NCBI RefSeq assembly: GCF_018492665.1
Contig: NZ_JAFVME010000005.1
Location: 62,001-126,000 of the forward strand
Source: Pedobacter sp. B4-66
Lineage (GTDB): Bacteria; Bacteroidota; Bacteroidia; Sphingobacteriales; Sphingobacteriaceae
Length of the DNA: 64,000 nucleotides
Direction of reading: 5' to 3'
A program made the translations under genes and the position numbers. The notes below the pieces were generated by a model. It did not search any database, was not told the DNA's origin, and was given only the letters and a program-made list of their open reading frames with translations. Shown piece after piece: positions 26,190 through 34,189 of this stretch; the first letter of the stretch is position 1, and each line of letters starts with the position of its first letter.

Positions 26190-27662
26190 ATGCTCATCAC
26201 TTTTCTAAGTCACCAATGGAAGGCCTTTTGGCGCTCAAAGAACAAAGGAGGCTCCATTGCTGCACAAATCTTTATTGGCCTTATTCTGCTTTATTTACTT
26301 GCTGTAGCAGTTTTAGTTGGGCTTAGCCTCGAGATTTTGATTGAGAAATCATTTCCCGGAAAGGATGTATTGGTGGTATTTAATGGCTTCATTCTATATT
26401 ATTTTGCAATTGAAATGATCATGAGACTGCAGTTGCAGGACTTACCTACATTGAGTATCATCCCTTATCTGCATCTTAAAATTCCGAAACAAACCATTGT
26501 TAACTTCTTAAATGTAAGGGCGCTATTTTCTGCATTCAACATCTTACCATTATTTATATTTATTCCCTTTTGCGTTACGGCAATCGCTGATATTTATGGG
26601 TCATTTACAGCCATAAAGTATATTGTCGCAATTATTTCACTTACAATTTTTAATAATTACACTGCGCTTTACGTAAAGAGATTAAGCATATCTAATTTAA
26701 AAGTGGTTCCGATATTGCTTGCGTTGATTTTCACTCTTGGACTCCTGGAGTATTTCAAGGTATTTTCAATTGCAGCAATATCAAATAACGTATTTAACAT
26801 CATTTCTATACATCCATTAGCAGCATTAGGGTTTGGTTTAATTGCCCTCATCATGTTTCTGATAAACTCCAAATATCTTCGCATGAATCTCTATACTGAG
26901 GAACTTAGCAGAAATGAGGAGAAAAAAACCAGCACAGACTACCCTATCCTTGGTCGTTTTGGGGAGATAGGAAACTTGGTTGCTTTAGAGCTAAAACTAA
27001 TTCTGAGACATAAAAGAACCCGTTCAAGTATCATTATGTGTGTAATCTTCGTTTTTTATGGCTTTCTTTTTTATAAGAAAGACTTTTTGAAAAATGACAA
27101 TTTCGCTGCCATGCTATTTGCCGCAGTTTTTATGACCGGGAGTCTTATCAGTATTTATGGTCAATTTATGTTCGGCTGGCAAGCCGCTCATTTTGATGGG
27201 TTGTTAGTTAACAAAATCGACTTTAGAAAATTCATTAAAGCCAAGTTTCTACTATTCACCATCATGTCAACTTTTACCACATTGATTATAAGTCTATATG
27301 GTTTTATCAGTTGGAAGATATTGGCCGTACAGTTTGCTGCATATCTATACAATATTGGCATAGGCACCATAATAGTATTATATTTTGCAACTAGAAATTA
27401 CCGAGCAATAGACTTAACCAAAGCCGCCACGTTTAATTTCCAAGGTGTTGGCGCCAGTCAGTGGGTATTAGGCTTACCCTATTTTTTACTGCCTTACATA
27501 ATTTTTATGCCTTTCTCTTTTGCAGGCCTGCCGTATTGGGGACTTATTGCTTTAGGGGCATTGGGTGGCGCAGCACTTTTAACCCGAGAATTTTGGGTAA
27601 CCTTTTTACTGAATCAGTTTAACAAAAGAAAATATAACATTGCCGAAGGCTTTAGAGAATAA
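26190..27662 (+). CDS. DUF5687 family ABC transporter membrane protein
   Basis: A 490-residue integral membrane protein with roughly ten hydrophobic segments distributed from residue 25 to the C-terminus and short basic cytoplasmic loops. It matches the DUF5687 group of Bacteroidota permeases by its context and layout. The next gene, 2 bp on, encodes the ATPase. Together they would make an exporter or membrane-modifying ABC complex. The substrate is unknown. Its position behind rarA looks like operon packing rather than function. Confidence 0.82.
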   Translation: MLITFLSHQWKAFWRSKNKGGSIAAQIFIGLILLYLLAVAVLVGLSLEILIEKSFPGKDVLVVFNGFILYYFAIEMIMRLQLQDLPTLSIIPYLHLKIPKQTIVNFLNVRALFSAFNILPLFIFIPFCVTAIADIYGSFTAIKYIVAIISLTIFNNYTALYVKRLSISNLKVVPILLALIFTLGLLEYFKVFSIAAISNNVFNIISIHPLAALGFGLIALIMFLINSKYLRMNLYTEELSRNEEKKTSTDYPILGRFGEIGNLVALELKLILRHKRTRSSIIMCVIFVFYGFLFYKKDFLKNDNFAAMLFAAVFMTGSLISIYGQFMFGWQAAHFDGLLVNKIDFRKFIKAKFLLFTIMSTFTTLIISLYGFISWKILAVQFAAYLYNIGIGTIIVLYFATRNYRAIDLTKAATFNFQGVGASQWVLGLPYFLLPYIIFMPFSFAGLPYWGLIALGALGGAALLTREFWVTFLLNQFNKRKYNIAEGFRE

Positions 27663-27664
27663 TC

Positions 27665-28363
27665 ATGATGCTAGAAATTTCAAATCTTAAAAAAGTATAC
27701 GGAAGCAAAACCGTTGTAAATATTGAGGAATTACAGATCAATGCAGGAGAGACTATTGGCTTGGTTGGAAATAACGGTGCAGGAAAAACAACGTTGTTTA
27801 GGATGTTGCTCGATTTGATCCGTCCTAATACCGGACAAATTTTATCTAAAGGAGAAAATGTAGCAAAACATGATAAGTGGAAAGATTATACCGCCTCCTA
27901 TCTTGATGAAGGTTTCCTGATAGATTACCTAACAGCTGAGGAGTATTTCACTTTCATAGGTGGCTTACACAACTTTAGTCCGGCTCATGTAATGGATTAT
28001 TTAACTCAGTATACTGAGTTCTTTAATGATGAGATTTTGAATAAGGGTAAATATATTCGTGATTTTTCAAAAGGCAATCAGAATAAAATCGGCATTGCCG
28101 CGGCGCTTATGCAAAATCCGGAGCTACTGATACTGGATGAGCCTTTTGCTAATCTTGATCCGACTACTCAAATCAGATTAAAAGCTTTGATTAAGAATTT
28201 AAAGCAGGAACATAAAATGACGACCTTAATATCCAGTCATGATTTAAACCACGTTACAGATGTGTGTGACAGGATTGTTCTTTTAGAAAAGGGCTTAGTA
28301 ATTAAAGATTTTCTTACTGATGAAAACACATTGAAAGAATTAGAAGAATATTTTTCAGAATAA
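27665..28363 (+). CDS. ABC transporter ATP-binding protein
   Basis: A 232-residue nucleotide-binding subunit. Walker A GLVGNNGAGKTT is near residue 35. The signature loop is degenerate (FSKGNQNKIGIA instead of LSGGQ). Walker B and D-loop read LLILDEPFANLDP, and the switch His is in ISSHDLNHV. The start is either of two consecutive ATG codons (27665 or 27668). It pairs with the DUF5687 permease encoded immediately upstream. Confidence 0.93.
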   Translation: MMLEISNLKKVYGSKTVVNIEELQINAGETIGLVGNNGAGKTTLFRMLLDLIRPNTGQILSKGENVAKHDKWKDYTASYLDEGFLIDYLTAEEYFTFIGGLHNFSPAHVMDYLTQYTEFFNDEILNKGKYIRDFSKGNQNKIGIAAALMQNPELLILDEPFANLDPTTQIRLKALIKNLKQEHKMTTLISSHDLNHVTDVCDRIVLLEKGLVIKDFLTDENTLKELEEYFSE

Positions 28364-28495
28364 CACTTGATTGTACTGAATTGTAGTCGCTTTCATACAA
28401 ATTAAAATACGAAGTTGTCCTTTTGTAACATTTACGTTGGTTAAAATTGGTGATACGAGACAATAAAAACAGGAAAAAATAAAACTGGCATTAGG

Positions 28496-28512
28496 TTTGA
28501 GTTAGGCTCAAA
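28496..28512 (+). other. Small hairpin in the leader of the OmpA-like gene
   Basis: TTTGAG and CTCAAA form a 6-bp stem with loop TTAGG, 20 bp before the ATG. It could affect mRNA stability or translation of this probably abundant protein. There is no direct support for a function. Confidence 0.25.
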
Positions 28513-28532
28513 GTAAAACAAACAATTATATT

Positions 28533-29213
28533 ATGATTACTTCGAAATTTAAAATAGCAACATTTAGTATCGCTCTTTCTCTTGGTGCAATGGCATTTCA
28601 AGGATGTGATAGTTTAACAAAAACACAAAAAGGAGCAGGTATTGGTGCTGCAGCAGGTGGTGTTCTTGGTGCTATTATTGGTAAAAAAGCTGGTAATACA
28701 GCTGTTGGTGCTATTATAGGTGCTGCTGTTGGTGGTACTGCCGGTGGTTTTATTGGTAAAAGAATGGACAAACAAGCAGCTGAAATACAGAATGCTATTC
28801 CAAATGCTGAAGTTATCCGTGAAGGAGAAGGTATTATTGTTAAGTTTGATAGCGGTATTCTTTTTGGTTTCGATAAATCGGATTTAACTGCTCAAGCTAA
28901 AACAAATGTTAAATCATTAGCAGGATCATTAAACCAATATCCTGGAACAGACATTAAAATTATTGGTCATACTGACAACAAAGGTACTGAGACGTACAAC
29001 ATGGCGTTATCTGAAAGAAGAGCTGCAGCTGTTAAAGCATATGCGGTTTCTCAAGGAGTTCCTTCATCTCGTTTGATCACTTTAGGTAAAGGTTTTTCTG
29101 AGCCAATTGCTGACAACGCAACTGAAGAAGGAAGAGCTGCTAACCGTAGAGTTGAGGTTGTTATCGTTGCTAACGATCAGTTGAAAAAAGAAGCTCAACA
29201 ACAAGGCAAATAA
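28533..29213 (+). CDS. OmpA-family lipoprotein with glycine zipper
   Basis: A 226-residue lipoprotein. The signal peptide ends with a lipobox (AFQGC, Cys25). A glycine-zipper membrane-associating region follows (about 35-78, GAGIGAAAGGVLGAIIG and later GxxxG repeats). The C-terminal OmpA domain (about 105-220) has IIGHTDNKGTETYNMALSERRAAAVKAY, which binds peptidoglycan. Such proteins tether the outer membrane to the wall. A 169-bp gap lies upstream and a strong terminator follows. Confidence 0.92.
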   Translation: MITSKFKIATFSIALSLGAMAFQGCDSLTKTQKGAGIGAAAGGVLGAIIGKKAGNTAVGAIIGAAVGGTAGGFIGKRMDKQAAEIQNAIPNAEVIREGEGIIVKFDSGILFGFDKSDLTAQAKTNVKSLAGSLNQYPGTDIKIIGHTDNKGTETYNMALSERRAAAVKAYAVSQGVPSSRLITLGKGFSEPIADNATEEGRAANRRVEVVIVANDQLKKEAQQQGK

Positions 29214-29238
29214 GAACATTTACATCTACCTATAAAAT

Positions 29239-29272
29239 AAAAACCCGTCGTACTATGTACTTCGGGTTTTTT
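29239..29272 (+). terminator. Terminator of the OmpA-like gene
   Basis: AAAACCCG pairs with CGGGTTTT across an inner GTAC/GTAC hairpin and is followed by a T run. It lies 26 bp after the stop codon. Confidence 0.88.
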
Positions 29273-29292
29273 ACTTTTTATGATATATCTCC

Positions 29293-29637
29293 TTATTGGT
29301 AGATATCTTCAAAATAATCTATAGCAAGGGATTTAAGAAGTAATTCCTGCTCCATCATTGCAAATGAGGGAACTGCTTTTACAAGTTTCCAATGGGGCCA
29401 TCCGTCCTGGTCTAATCCTTCCAGTTCATAGAATCCCATTTCACTTAATAAACGACAAGTAGCAATATGCATTAGCTCTTCCTTTTGGCGTTTACTATAC
29501 TTCCCCGGGCCTTTCCCTAACTCCTGAACACCAATCAAAAACAGTATAACTTTTAGATCGGGTACATCAGAATCAAATTCCTGTGCTATCTTTTGTTGCA
29601 AAATTTTCCATTTCGCATGTATTTCTGCAGGTTTCAT
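29293..29637 (-). CDS. Conserved hypothetical protein
   Basis: A 114-residue soluble, mixed helical protein that I do not recognise. Visible features are an N-terminal amphipathic helix (PAEIHAKWKILQQKIAQEF), a GVQELGKGPGKYSKRQKEEL segment and an aromatic stretch GLDQDGWPHWKLV. There is no signal peptide or membrane segment. I chose ATG 29637 because a consensus -7 box (TATCTTTG) lies directly before it; the upstream in-frame ATG at 29652 would fall outside such a transcript. It is monocistronic, convergent with the OmpA gene. Confidence 0.7.
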   Translation of the reverse strand: MKPAEIHAKWKILQQKIAQEFDSDVPDLKVILFLIGVQELGKGPGKYSKRQKEELMHIATCRLLSEMGFYELEGLDQDGWPHWKLVKAVPSFAMMEQELLLKSLAIDYFEDIYQ

Positions 29638-29641
29638 ATTA

Positions 29642-29649
29642 CAAAGATA
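29642..29649 (-). promoter_or_regulatory. Candidate -7 box 4 bp before a start codon
   Basis: On the minus strand this is TATCTTTG, a full TAnnTTTG match, ending 4 bp before ATG 29637. A TTG occurs 23 bp upstream of it, slightly farther than the usual 19-21 bp. A leaderless transcript is implied if it is used. Confidence 0.45.
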
Positions 29650-29770
29650 CAATTAGACCCGAAGCTTTATTACAATAATATTAAGGGTTTAGTAAAGTGA
29701 TTTCTTATTTTTAGCAGAATGTTATAGAGGTTACAATAGCTTCGAGGAATTAAAAGGAAATTATATTAAA

Positions 29771-30784
29771 ATGGAAAAAAAAATTATAACGGGCGTAATG
29801 GCCTACGGGATGTCTGGAAAGGTATTTCATGTCCCTTTTGTTGATGCACATCCAGGTTTTAAATTACATGCGGTAACTGAACGTAACCAAAAACAGGCTG
29901 CTGAAGATTATCCGGGTGTAATTAGTTATAATACAATTGATGACTTGATAGCTGATGATACTATTGAACTTATCATCATAAACACTCCTAACTATACACA
30001 TTTTGATTATGCTACTAAATCGTTAAGCGCAGGAAAGCATATTTTGGTTGAAAAACCATTTACTGCAACTTCTGCAGAGGCAAAGGAACTTTTTGAGTTG
30101 GCCGACCGTATGGGAAAAAAGATACTCTTTTACCAAAACAGGAGATGGGATAGTGATTTCATCGCAGTTCGTGAGGTTATTGAAAGTGGAAAGCTTGGAA
30201 AGTTAAACGAAATTCACTTTCGTTACGACAGATATAGATTAGCTATTGGTCCTAAAACTTTTAAAGAAGAGCCTATTGCAGCAAGTGGATTAATGTATGA
30301 TCTGGGCCCTCACTTATTGGATCAAGCCATCAGCATATTTGGGAAACCTGAAACATTCCATAAAATCCTTGGCAAGAACCGTACGGGCACTAAGGTTGAT
30401 GATTATTTCACTATCCACTTGGGTTACCCAAACAGTGTCAATATTTTTGTTCATTCAAATCTGCTGGTAGTTGATCCGCTACCTGCTTTTACCTTACACG
30501 GAGAAAAAGGCTCATTACATAAAGAAAAATCTGACATTCAGGAAGAGCAATTGTTAAAAAGAATGAAACCTTCTGATCCTGCCTATGGAATTGAGCGTGA
30601 AGGAAAAGAAGGAAAATTGACATTAATTGATAAAGAAGGAAATAAAACAGTACATACCGTACCTTCTTTAAGAGGAAGCTACCTATCTCTATTTGAAACA
30701 GTTTATCAAAGTATTGTTAATGATGCTCCATATCCGGTTACTCAAGATCAGGTGATTACTCAACTAGAAATTCTGGAAGCATAA
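29771..30784 (+). CDS. Gfo/Idh/MocA family oxidoreductase
   Basis: A 337-residue NAD(P)-dependent oxidoreductase. The N-terminal Rossmann fold begins TGVMAYGMSGKVFHVPF; the GxGxxG loop is altered to AYGMSGK, as in the YdgJ/YhhX subgroup. EKPFTATSAEAKEL is the family hallmark with its conserved Lys. The C-terminal domain (about 125-330) carries YDLGPHLLDQA, whose His is typical of the active site. These enzymes oxidise sugar alcohols or sugar derivatives. The actual substrate is unknown. The MtfA-like peptidase gene follows after 4 bp. Confidence 0.92.
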   Translation: MEKKIITGVMAYGMSGKVFHVPFVDAHPGFKLHAVTERNQKQAAEDYPGVISYNTIDDLIADDTIELIIINTPNYTHFDYATKSLSAGKHILVEKPFTATSAEAKELFELADRMGKKILFYQNRRWDSDFIAVREVIESGKLGKLNEIHFRYDRYRLAIGPKTFKEEPIAASGLMYDLGPHLLDQAISIFGKPETFHKILGKNRTGTKVDDYFTIHLGYPNSVNIFVHSNLLVVDPLPAFTLHGEKGSLHKEKSDIQEEQLLKRMKPSDPAYGIEREGKEGKLTLIDKEGNKTVHTVPSLRGSYLSLFETVYQSIVNDAPYPVTQDQVITQLEILEA

Positions 30785-30788
30785 AAAA

Positions 30789-31568
30789 ATGGAAGGTTTG
30801 TTTATTCTTATCCCAATATTATTGTTGGTAATTTACTTTATTCTTAGAAAGGATAATCGCCAAAGTTATGTGCGTTTAAGCGAAGGGGATAAAGAGTTGC
30901 TATTCAAAAACGTAAGTTATTACCAGCAGCTGGAGGTAGATGATAAACTCAAATTTGAACAGAAAATTTCAGAGTTCTTAAGCTATGTCCGAATTGAAGG
31001 TGTTGGAACTGAGATTAGTGTTCTAGATAAGCTTTTAATTGCTTCAAGTGCCATTATCCCAATTTTTGGCTTTGACAACTGGAAGTACAATAACTTAAGC
31101 ACTGTAGTTTTATACCCCGACACCTTTAATACTGAATTTCAATACGAAGGTGGAGAAAGAAGGGTTATGGGTATGGTTGGAAATGGTTTTATGAATGGGC
31201 AGATGATCTTATCGAGATCTGCCCTTCTACAAGGTTTTTCTAATGGTGCGGATAAAGAGAACACCGCAATTCATGAGTTTGTGCATCTGTTAGATAAATC
31301 TGACGGAGCAACAGATGGTGTTCCGCAAAACTTAATGAAGCACGAATACACAATTCCCTGGGTTAAAATGATCCATGAAGAAATACAACGCATTGAAAAG
31401 GGAAAATCCGACATTAACCCTTACGCTATTACCAATGAGGCTGAGTTTTTTGCCGTAGTTTCAGAATATTTCTTCGAAAAACCAGATCAGTTTAATGAAA
31501 AACATCCTGAGCTCTACAATAGTTTATCTAAAATATTCTTACAAGATCCTGCAAAGAAAACATTATAA
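30789..31568 (+). CDS. MtfA-like zinc-dependent peptidase
   Basis: A 259-residue protein with a single N-terminal membrane helix (about 3-19). The MtfA/DUF980 domain follows, with the zinc motif HEFVH (162-166) and a downstream Glu in EFFAVVSEYFF. E. coli MtfA binds the Mlc repressor and has aminopeptidase activity; whether this relative does so is unknown. It forms a two-gene operon with the upstream oxidoreductase. Its last codons overlap the converging hydrolase gene by 6 bp. Confidence 0.88.
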   Translation: MEGLFILIPILLLVIYFILRKDNRQSYVRLSEGDKELLFKNVSYYQQLEVDDKLKFEQKISEFLSYVRIEGVGTEISVLDKLLIASSAIIPIFGFDNWKYNNLSTVVLYPDTFNTEFQYEGGERRVMGMVGNGFMNGQMILSRSALLQGFSNGADKENTAIHEFVHLLDKSDGATDGVPQNLMKHEYTIPWVKMIHEEIQRIEKGKSDINPYAITNEAEFFAVVSEYFFEKPDQFNEKHPELYNSLSKIFLQDPAKKTL

Positions 31569-32552
31569 ACTTCCCAATAGCGCTACGTTAAATTCAGTAG
31601 GTATTTCTATATGCGGAATATGCCCACAAGCCTCGAACTCTATAATCTTTGCTCCAGGTATTTTAGCTGCAGTTTGTTTACCTAGAAGCTTGTATTGTCC
31701 GTATAGCGCTTGCTGATCAGGGCTAAGTAACCCTTTACCCACAACAGTCTTATCCTCTTTACCAATAAACAGAATTGTTGGCACCTTAATATTATAGAAT
31801 TCATAAACCACCGGTTGTTCATAAATCATAGTATATGTCATGGCAGCAACCTTAGCCCATCGTGGGAAATCACCGCTATAAGTTACACCTCCGGCAATAC
31901 GAACAAGCTCTTCATATTCAGCTTTCCAAACAGTAAAATATGAACTTTGATAATATTTACGAATGCTCTCTGCAGTTGCAGTTAGTTCCTTTTTATATTG
32001 ATCCTCTGTACTTCCATAAGGTATAAATCGACGATAGTCCTCTAATCCGATAGGATTTTCTAACAATAATTTCTCTGTTTTTTCGGGATACATCAGTGCA
32101 AATCTTGTAGCTAACATACCTCCCATAGAATGGCCGAGAATACTGGCTTTTGTAATGCCCAGGGCATCCAGTAATTCTTTATTCCATCTGGCCATTTCAT
32201 GAAAACTATAATGAATGTAAGCCTTTGACGATTTACCAAATCCGATTTGGTCAGGTACTATAACTCTGAATCCTCGGCTTGTTAATGCCTTTATAACATT
32301 CGTCCAATAATATCCTGCGAAGTTTTTACCATGAAACAATACCACTGTTCTTCCGTTTACTAACTGAGTTGGTGGAATATCCATATAAGCCATCCTAAGG
32401 TCTTGCCCCTCAGTATTAACTGCAAAATATTTTACAGGATAGGCGTACTTAACATTTTCTAAATTGATAGATATGGTATCACTTTTTTGAGCAAATACAG
32501 CAGTCGCTGTACATAATAAAACAATAATAGATAAGGATATCGCTTTTAACAT
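31563..32552 (-). CDS. Exported alpha/beta hydrolase
   Basis: A 329-residue hydrolase with an N-terminal signal peptide (cleavage near VFAQ). The oxyanion region (VVLFHGKNFAGYYW) and the nucleophile elbow GHSMGG mark the Ser. The catalytic Asp is likely in FIGKEDKTV, and the His is in CGHIPHIE. It most resembles the esterase/haloalkane dehalogenase-like periplasmic hydrolases. The substrate is unknown. It is divergent from hutH with an 88-bp gap. Confidence 0.9.
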   Translation of the reverse strand: MLKAISLSIIVLLCTATAVFAQKSDTISINLENVKYAYPVKYFAVNTEGQDLRMAYMDIPPTQLVNGRTVVLFHGKNFAGYYWTNVIKALTSRGFRVIVPDQIGFGKSSKAYIHYSFHEMARWNKELLDALGITKASILGHSMGGMLATRFALMYPEKTEKLLLENPIGLEDYRRFIPYGSTEDQYKKELTATAESIRKYYQSSYFTVWKAEYEELVRIAGGVTYSGDFPRWAKVAAMTYTMIYEQPVVYEFYNIKVPTILFIGKEDKTVVGKGLLSPDQQALYGQYKLLGKQTAAKIPGAKIIEFEACGHIPHIEIPTEFNVALLGSL

Positions 32553-32614
32553 AGGTTAGTTTTAAAATGAAACAATAATAAGGTAGTGAAAGTTCTAAAC
32601 TTAAGCATTATTTA

Positions 32615-32622
32615 TAATTTTG
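32615..32622 (+). promoter_or_regulatory. Candidate -7 box of hutH
   Basis: TAATTTTG matches TAnnTTTG, 18 bp before the hutH ATG. The -33 position (AGTT/GTTC) is weak. Confidence 0.35.
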
Positions 32623-32640
32623 CTTAAATATAAACAAAGA

Positions 32641-34131
32641 ATGAGCATTCATTATTTAGGTTTGGAAAGGTTAAGCCTTAGCCAGATCACAAAGATCGTT
32701 GCTGAAAAGCAATCCATTGAATTATCTGATGCTGCTATTGAAAGAATTGAAAAGTGCAGAAAATATCTGGACAATAAATTGAATCATAATGACACCCCCA
32801 TCTACGGAATAAACACAGGTTTTGGTTACTTACAAAATGTAAAAATTGAGGCAGAAATGCTATCTCAATTACAACATAACCTGCTTTTATCTCATGCTTG
32901 CGGTACGGGAGAAGAGGTGCCGACAGAAATTGTTCGGCTGATGCTTTTACTGAAAATACAATCGCTCAGTTATGGTCATTCTGCAATAGCATTAACTACA
33001 GTTCAAAGACTTGTAGCTTTTTATAACAACGATATTCTTCCGGTAATCTATACTCAGGGGTCATTGGGTGCCTCTGGCGACTTAGCCCCCCTTGCACATC
33101 TGGCATTGCCGCTAATAGGTGAAGGTACCGTAACCTACAAAGGAGAAAAAACTACTACTGCTGACTTATACCGTACATTGGATTGGCAACCACTTGTTCT
33201 TCAATCTAAAGAAGGTTTGGCACTAATAAATGGCACTCAGTTTATGAGCGCATACGGAGTTTATTGCCTTTCTAAAGCACAAAATCTTGCAAAATGGGCG
33301 GATGCAATTGCCGCTACTTCTATTGATAGTTTTGATTGTAGAATTGATCCTTTTGACGACCTCAGTCATCTTATCAGACCTCATGCAGGTCAGGTGCAAA
33401 CCGCAGCAAATATTAGCAAATGGCTGGAAGAGAGTGAGCTGATTAAGCAAGAAGGCAAGCAGACTCAAGACCCTTATTCATTTAGATGTGTACCGCAAGT
33501 TCACGGAGCAAGTAAAGACAGCATCAATTACATACAGTCAGTTTTTGAAACTGAGATAAACTCTGTTACAGATAACCCTAATGTTTTTCCTGATGAAGAC
33601 AGGATCATTTCTGCAGGTAATTTCCATGGTCAGCCTTTAGCATTAACACTTGACTTTATGTGCCTTGCTTTGGCAGAATTTGGATCGATATCTGAAAGGC
33701 GAACTTTTCAACTGATCTCAGGACAGCGCGGCCTGCCTCCTTTTCTTGTTAAAAATGCCGGATTAAATTCCGGGCTGATGATAACTCAATATACTGCTGC
33801 ATCTATTGCCAGTGAAAACAAGCAGCTATGCACACCGGCATCTGTAGATAGTATTGTTTCGAGTAATGGACAGGAAGATCATGTAAGCATGGGAGCTAAT
33901 GCAGCCACCAAATGCTTAAGGGTTGTAAATAACTTAGAGAGAATTTTGGCAATTGAGTTGTTAACCGCAGCACAGGCTTTAGAATTTAGAAGACCTCTTA
34001 AAACATCTCCCCAATTAGAAAAATTGATTTCAGCTTTCAGGAAAGAAATACCGGCTCATGAAAACGACAGACTACTCTCTACTGAAATTCAGAAATCTGT
34101 GCAGTTTTTAAGGGAATATAGAGGGGTTTAG
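32641..34131 (+). CDS. hutH: Histidine ammonia-lyase
   Basis: A 496-residue enzyme that removes ammonia from histidine to give urocanate, the first step of histidine use. The Ala-Ser-Gly triad that forms the MIO cofactor is at 144-146 in GSLGASGDLAPLAHL. Also present are YGINTGFG near 55-62, and the conserved C-terminal segment SSNGQEDHVSMGANAA. Length and motifs fit HutH rather than the aromatic aminomutases. I chose ATG 32641; the in-frame TTG at 32620 overlaps the promoter. hutU lies 2.9 kb downstream, separated by a receptor gene set on the other strand. Confidence 0.94.
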   Translation: MSIHYLGLERLSLSQITKIVAEKQSIELSDAAIERIEKCRKYLDNKLNHNDTPIYGINTGFGYLQNVKIEAEMLSQLQHNLLLSHACGTGEEVPTEIVRLMLLLKIQSLSYGHSAIALTTVQRLVAFYNNDILPVIYTQGSLGASGDLAPLAHLALPLIGEGTVTYKGEKTTTADLYRTLDWQPLVLQSKEGLALINGTQFMSAYGVYCLSKAQNLAKWADAIAATSIDSFDCRIDPFDDLSHLIRPHAGQVQTAANISKWLEESELIKQEGKQTQDPYSFRCVPQVHGASKDSINYIQSVFETEINSVTDNPNVFPDEDRIISAGNFHGQPLALTLDFMCLALAEFGSISERRTFQLISGQRGLPPFLVKNAGLNSGLMITQYTAASIASENKQLCTPASVDSIVSSNGQEDHVSMGANAATKCLRVVNNLERILAIELLTAAQALEFRRPLKTSPQLEKLISAFRKEIPAHENDRLLSTEIQKSVQFLREYRGV

Positions 34132-34138
34132 AAACTCA

Positions 34139-34183
34139 AAAGCATGTGGTATTAAAAAGAATGTTTTTAATACCACATGCTTT
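34139..34183. terminator. Bidirectional terminator between hutH and receptor gene
   Basis: Perfect 20-bp arms 34139-34158 and 34164-34183 enclose a 5-nt loop. An A run on one side and a T run on the other are built into the arms, so it can stop both converging transcripts. Confidence 0.88.
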
Positions 34184-34189
34184 AATGAT

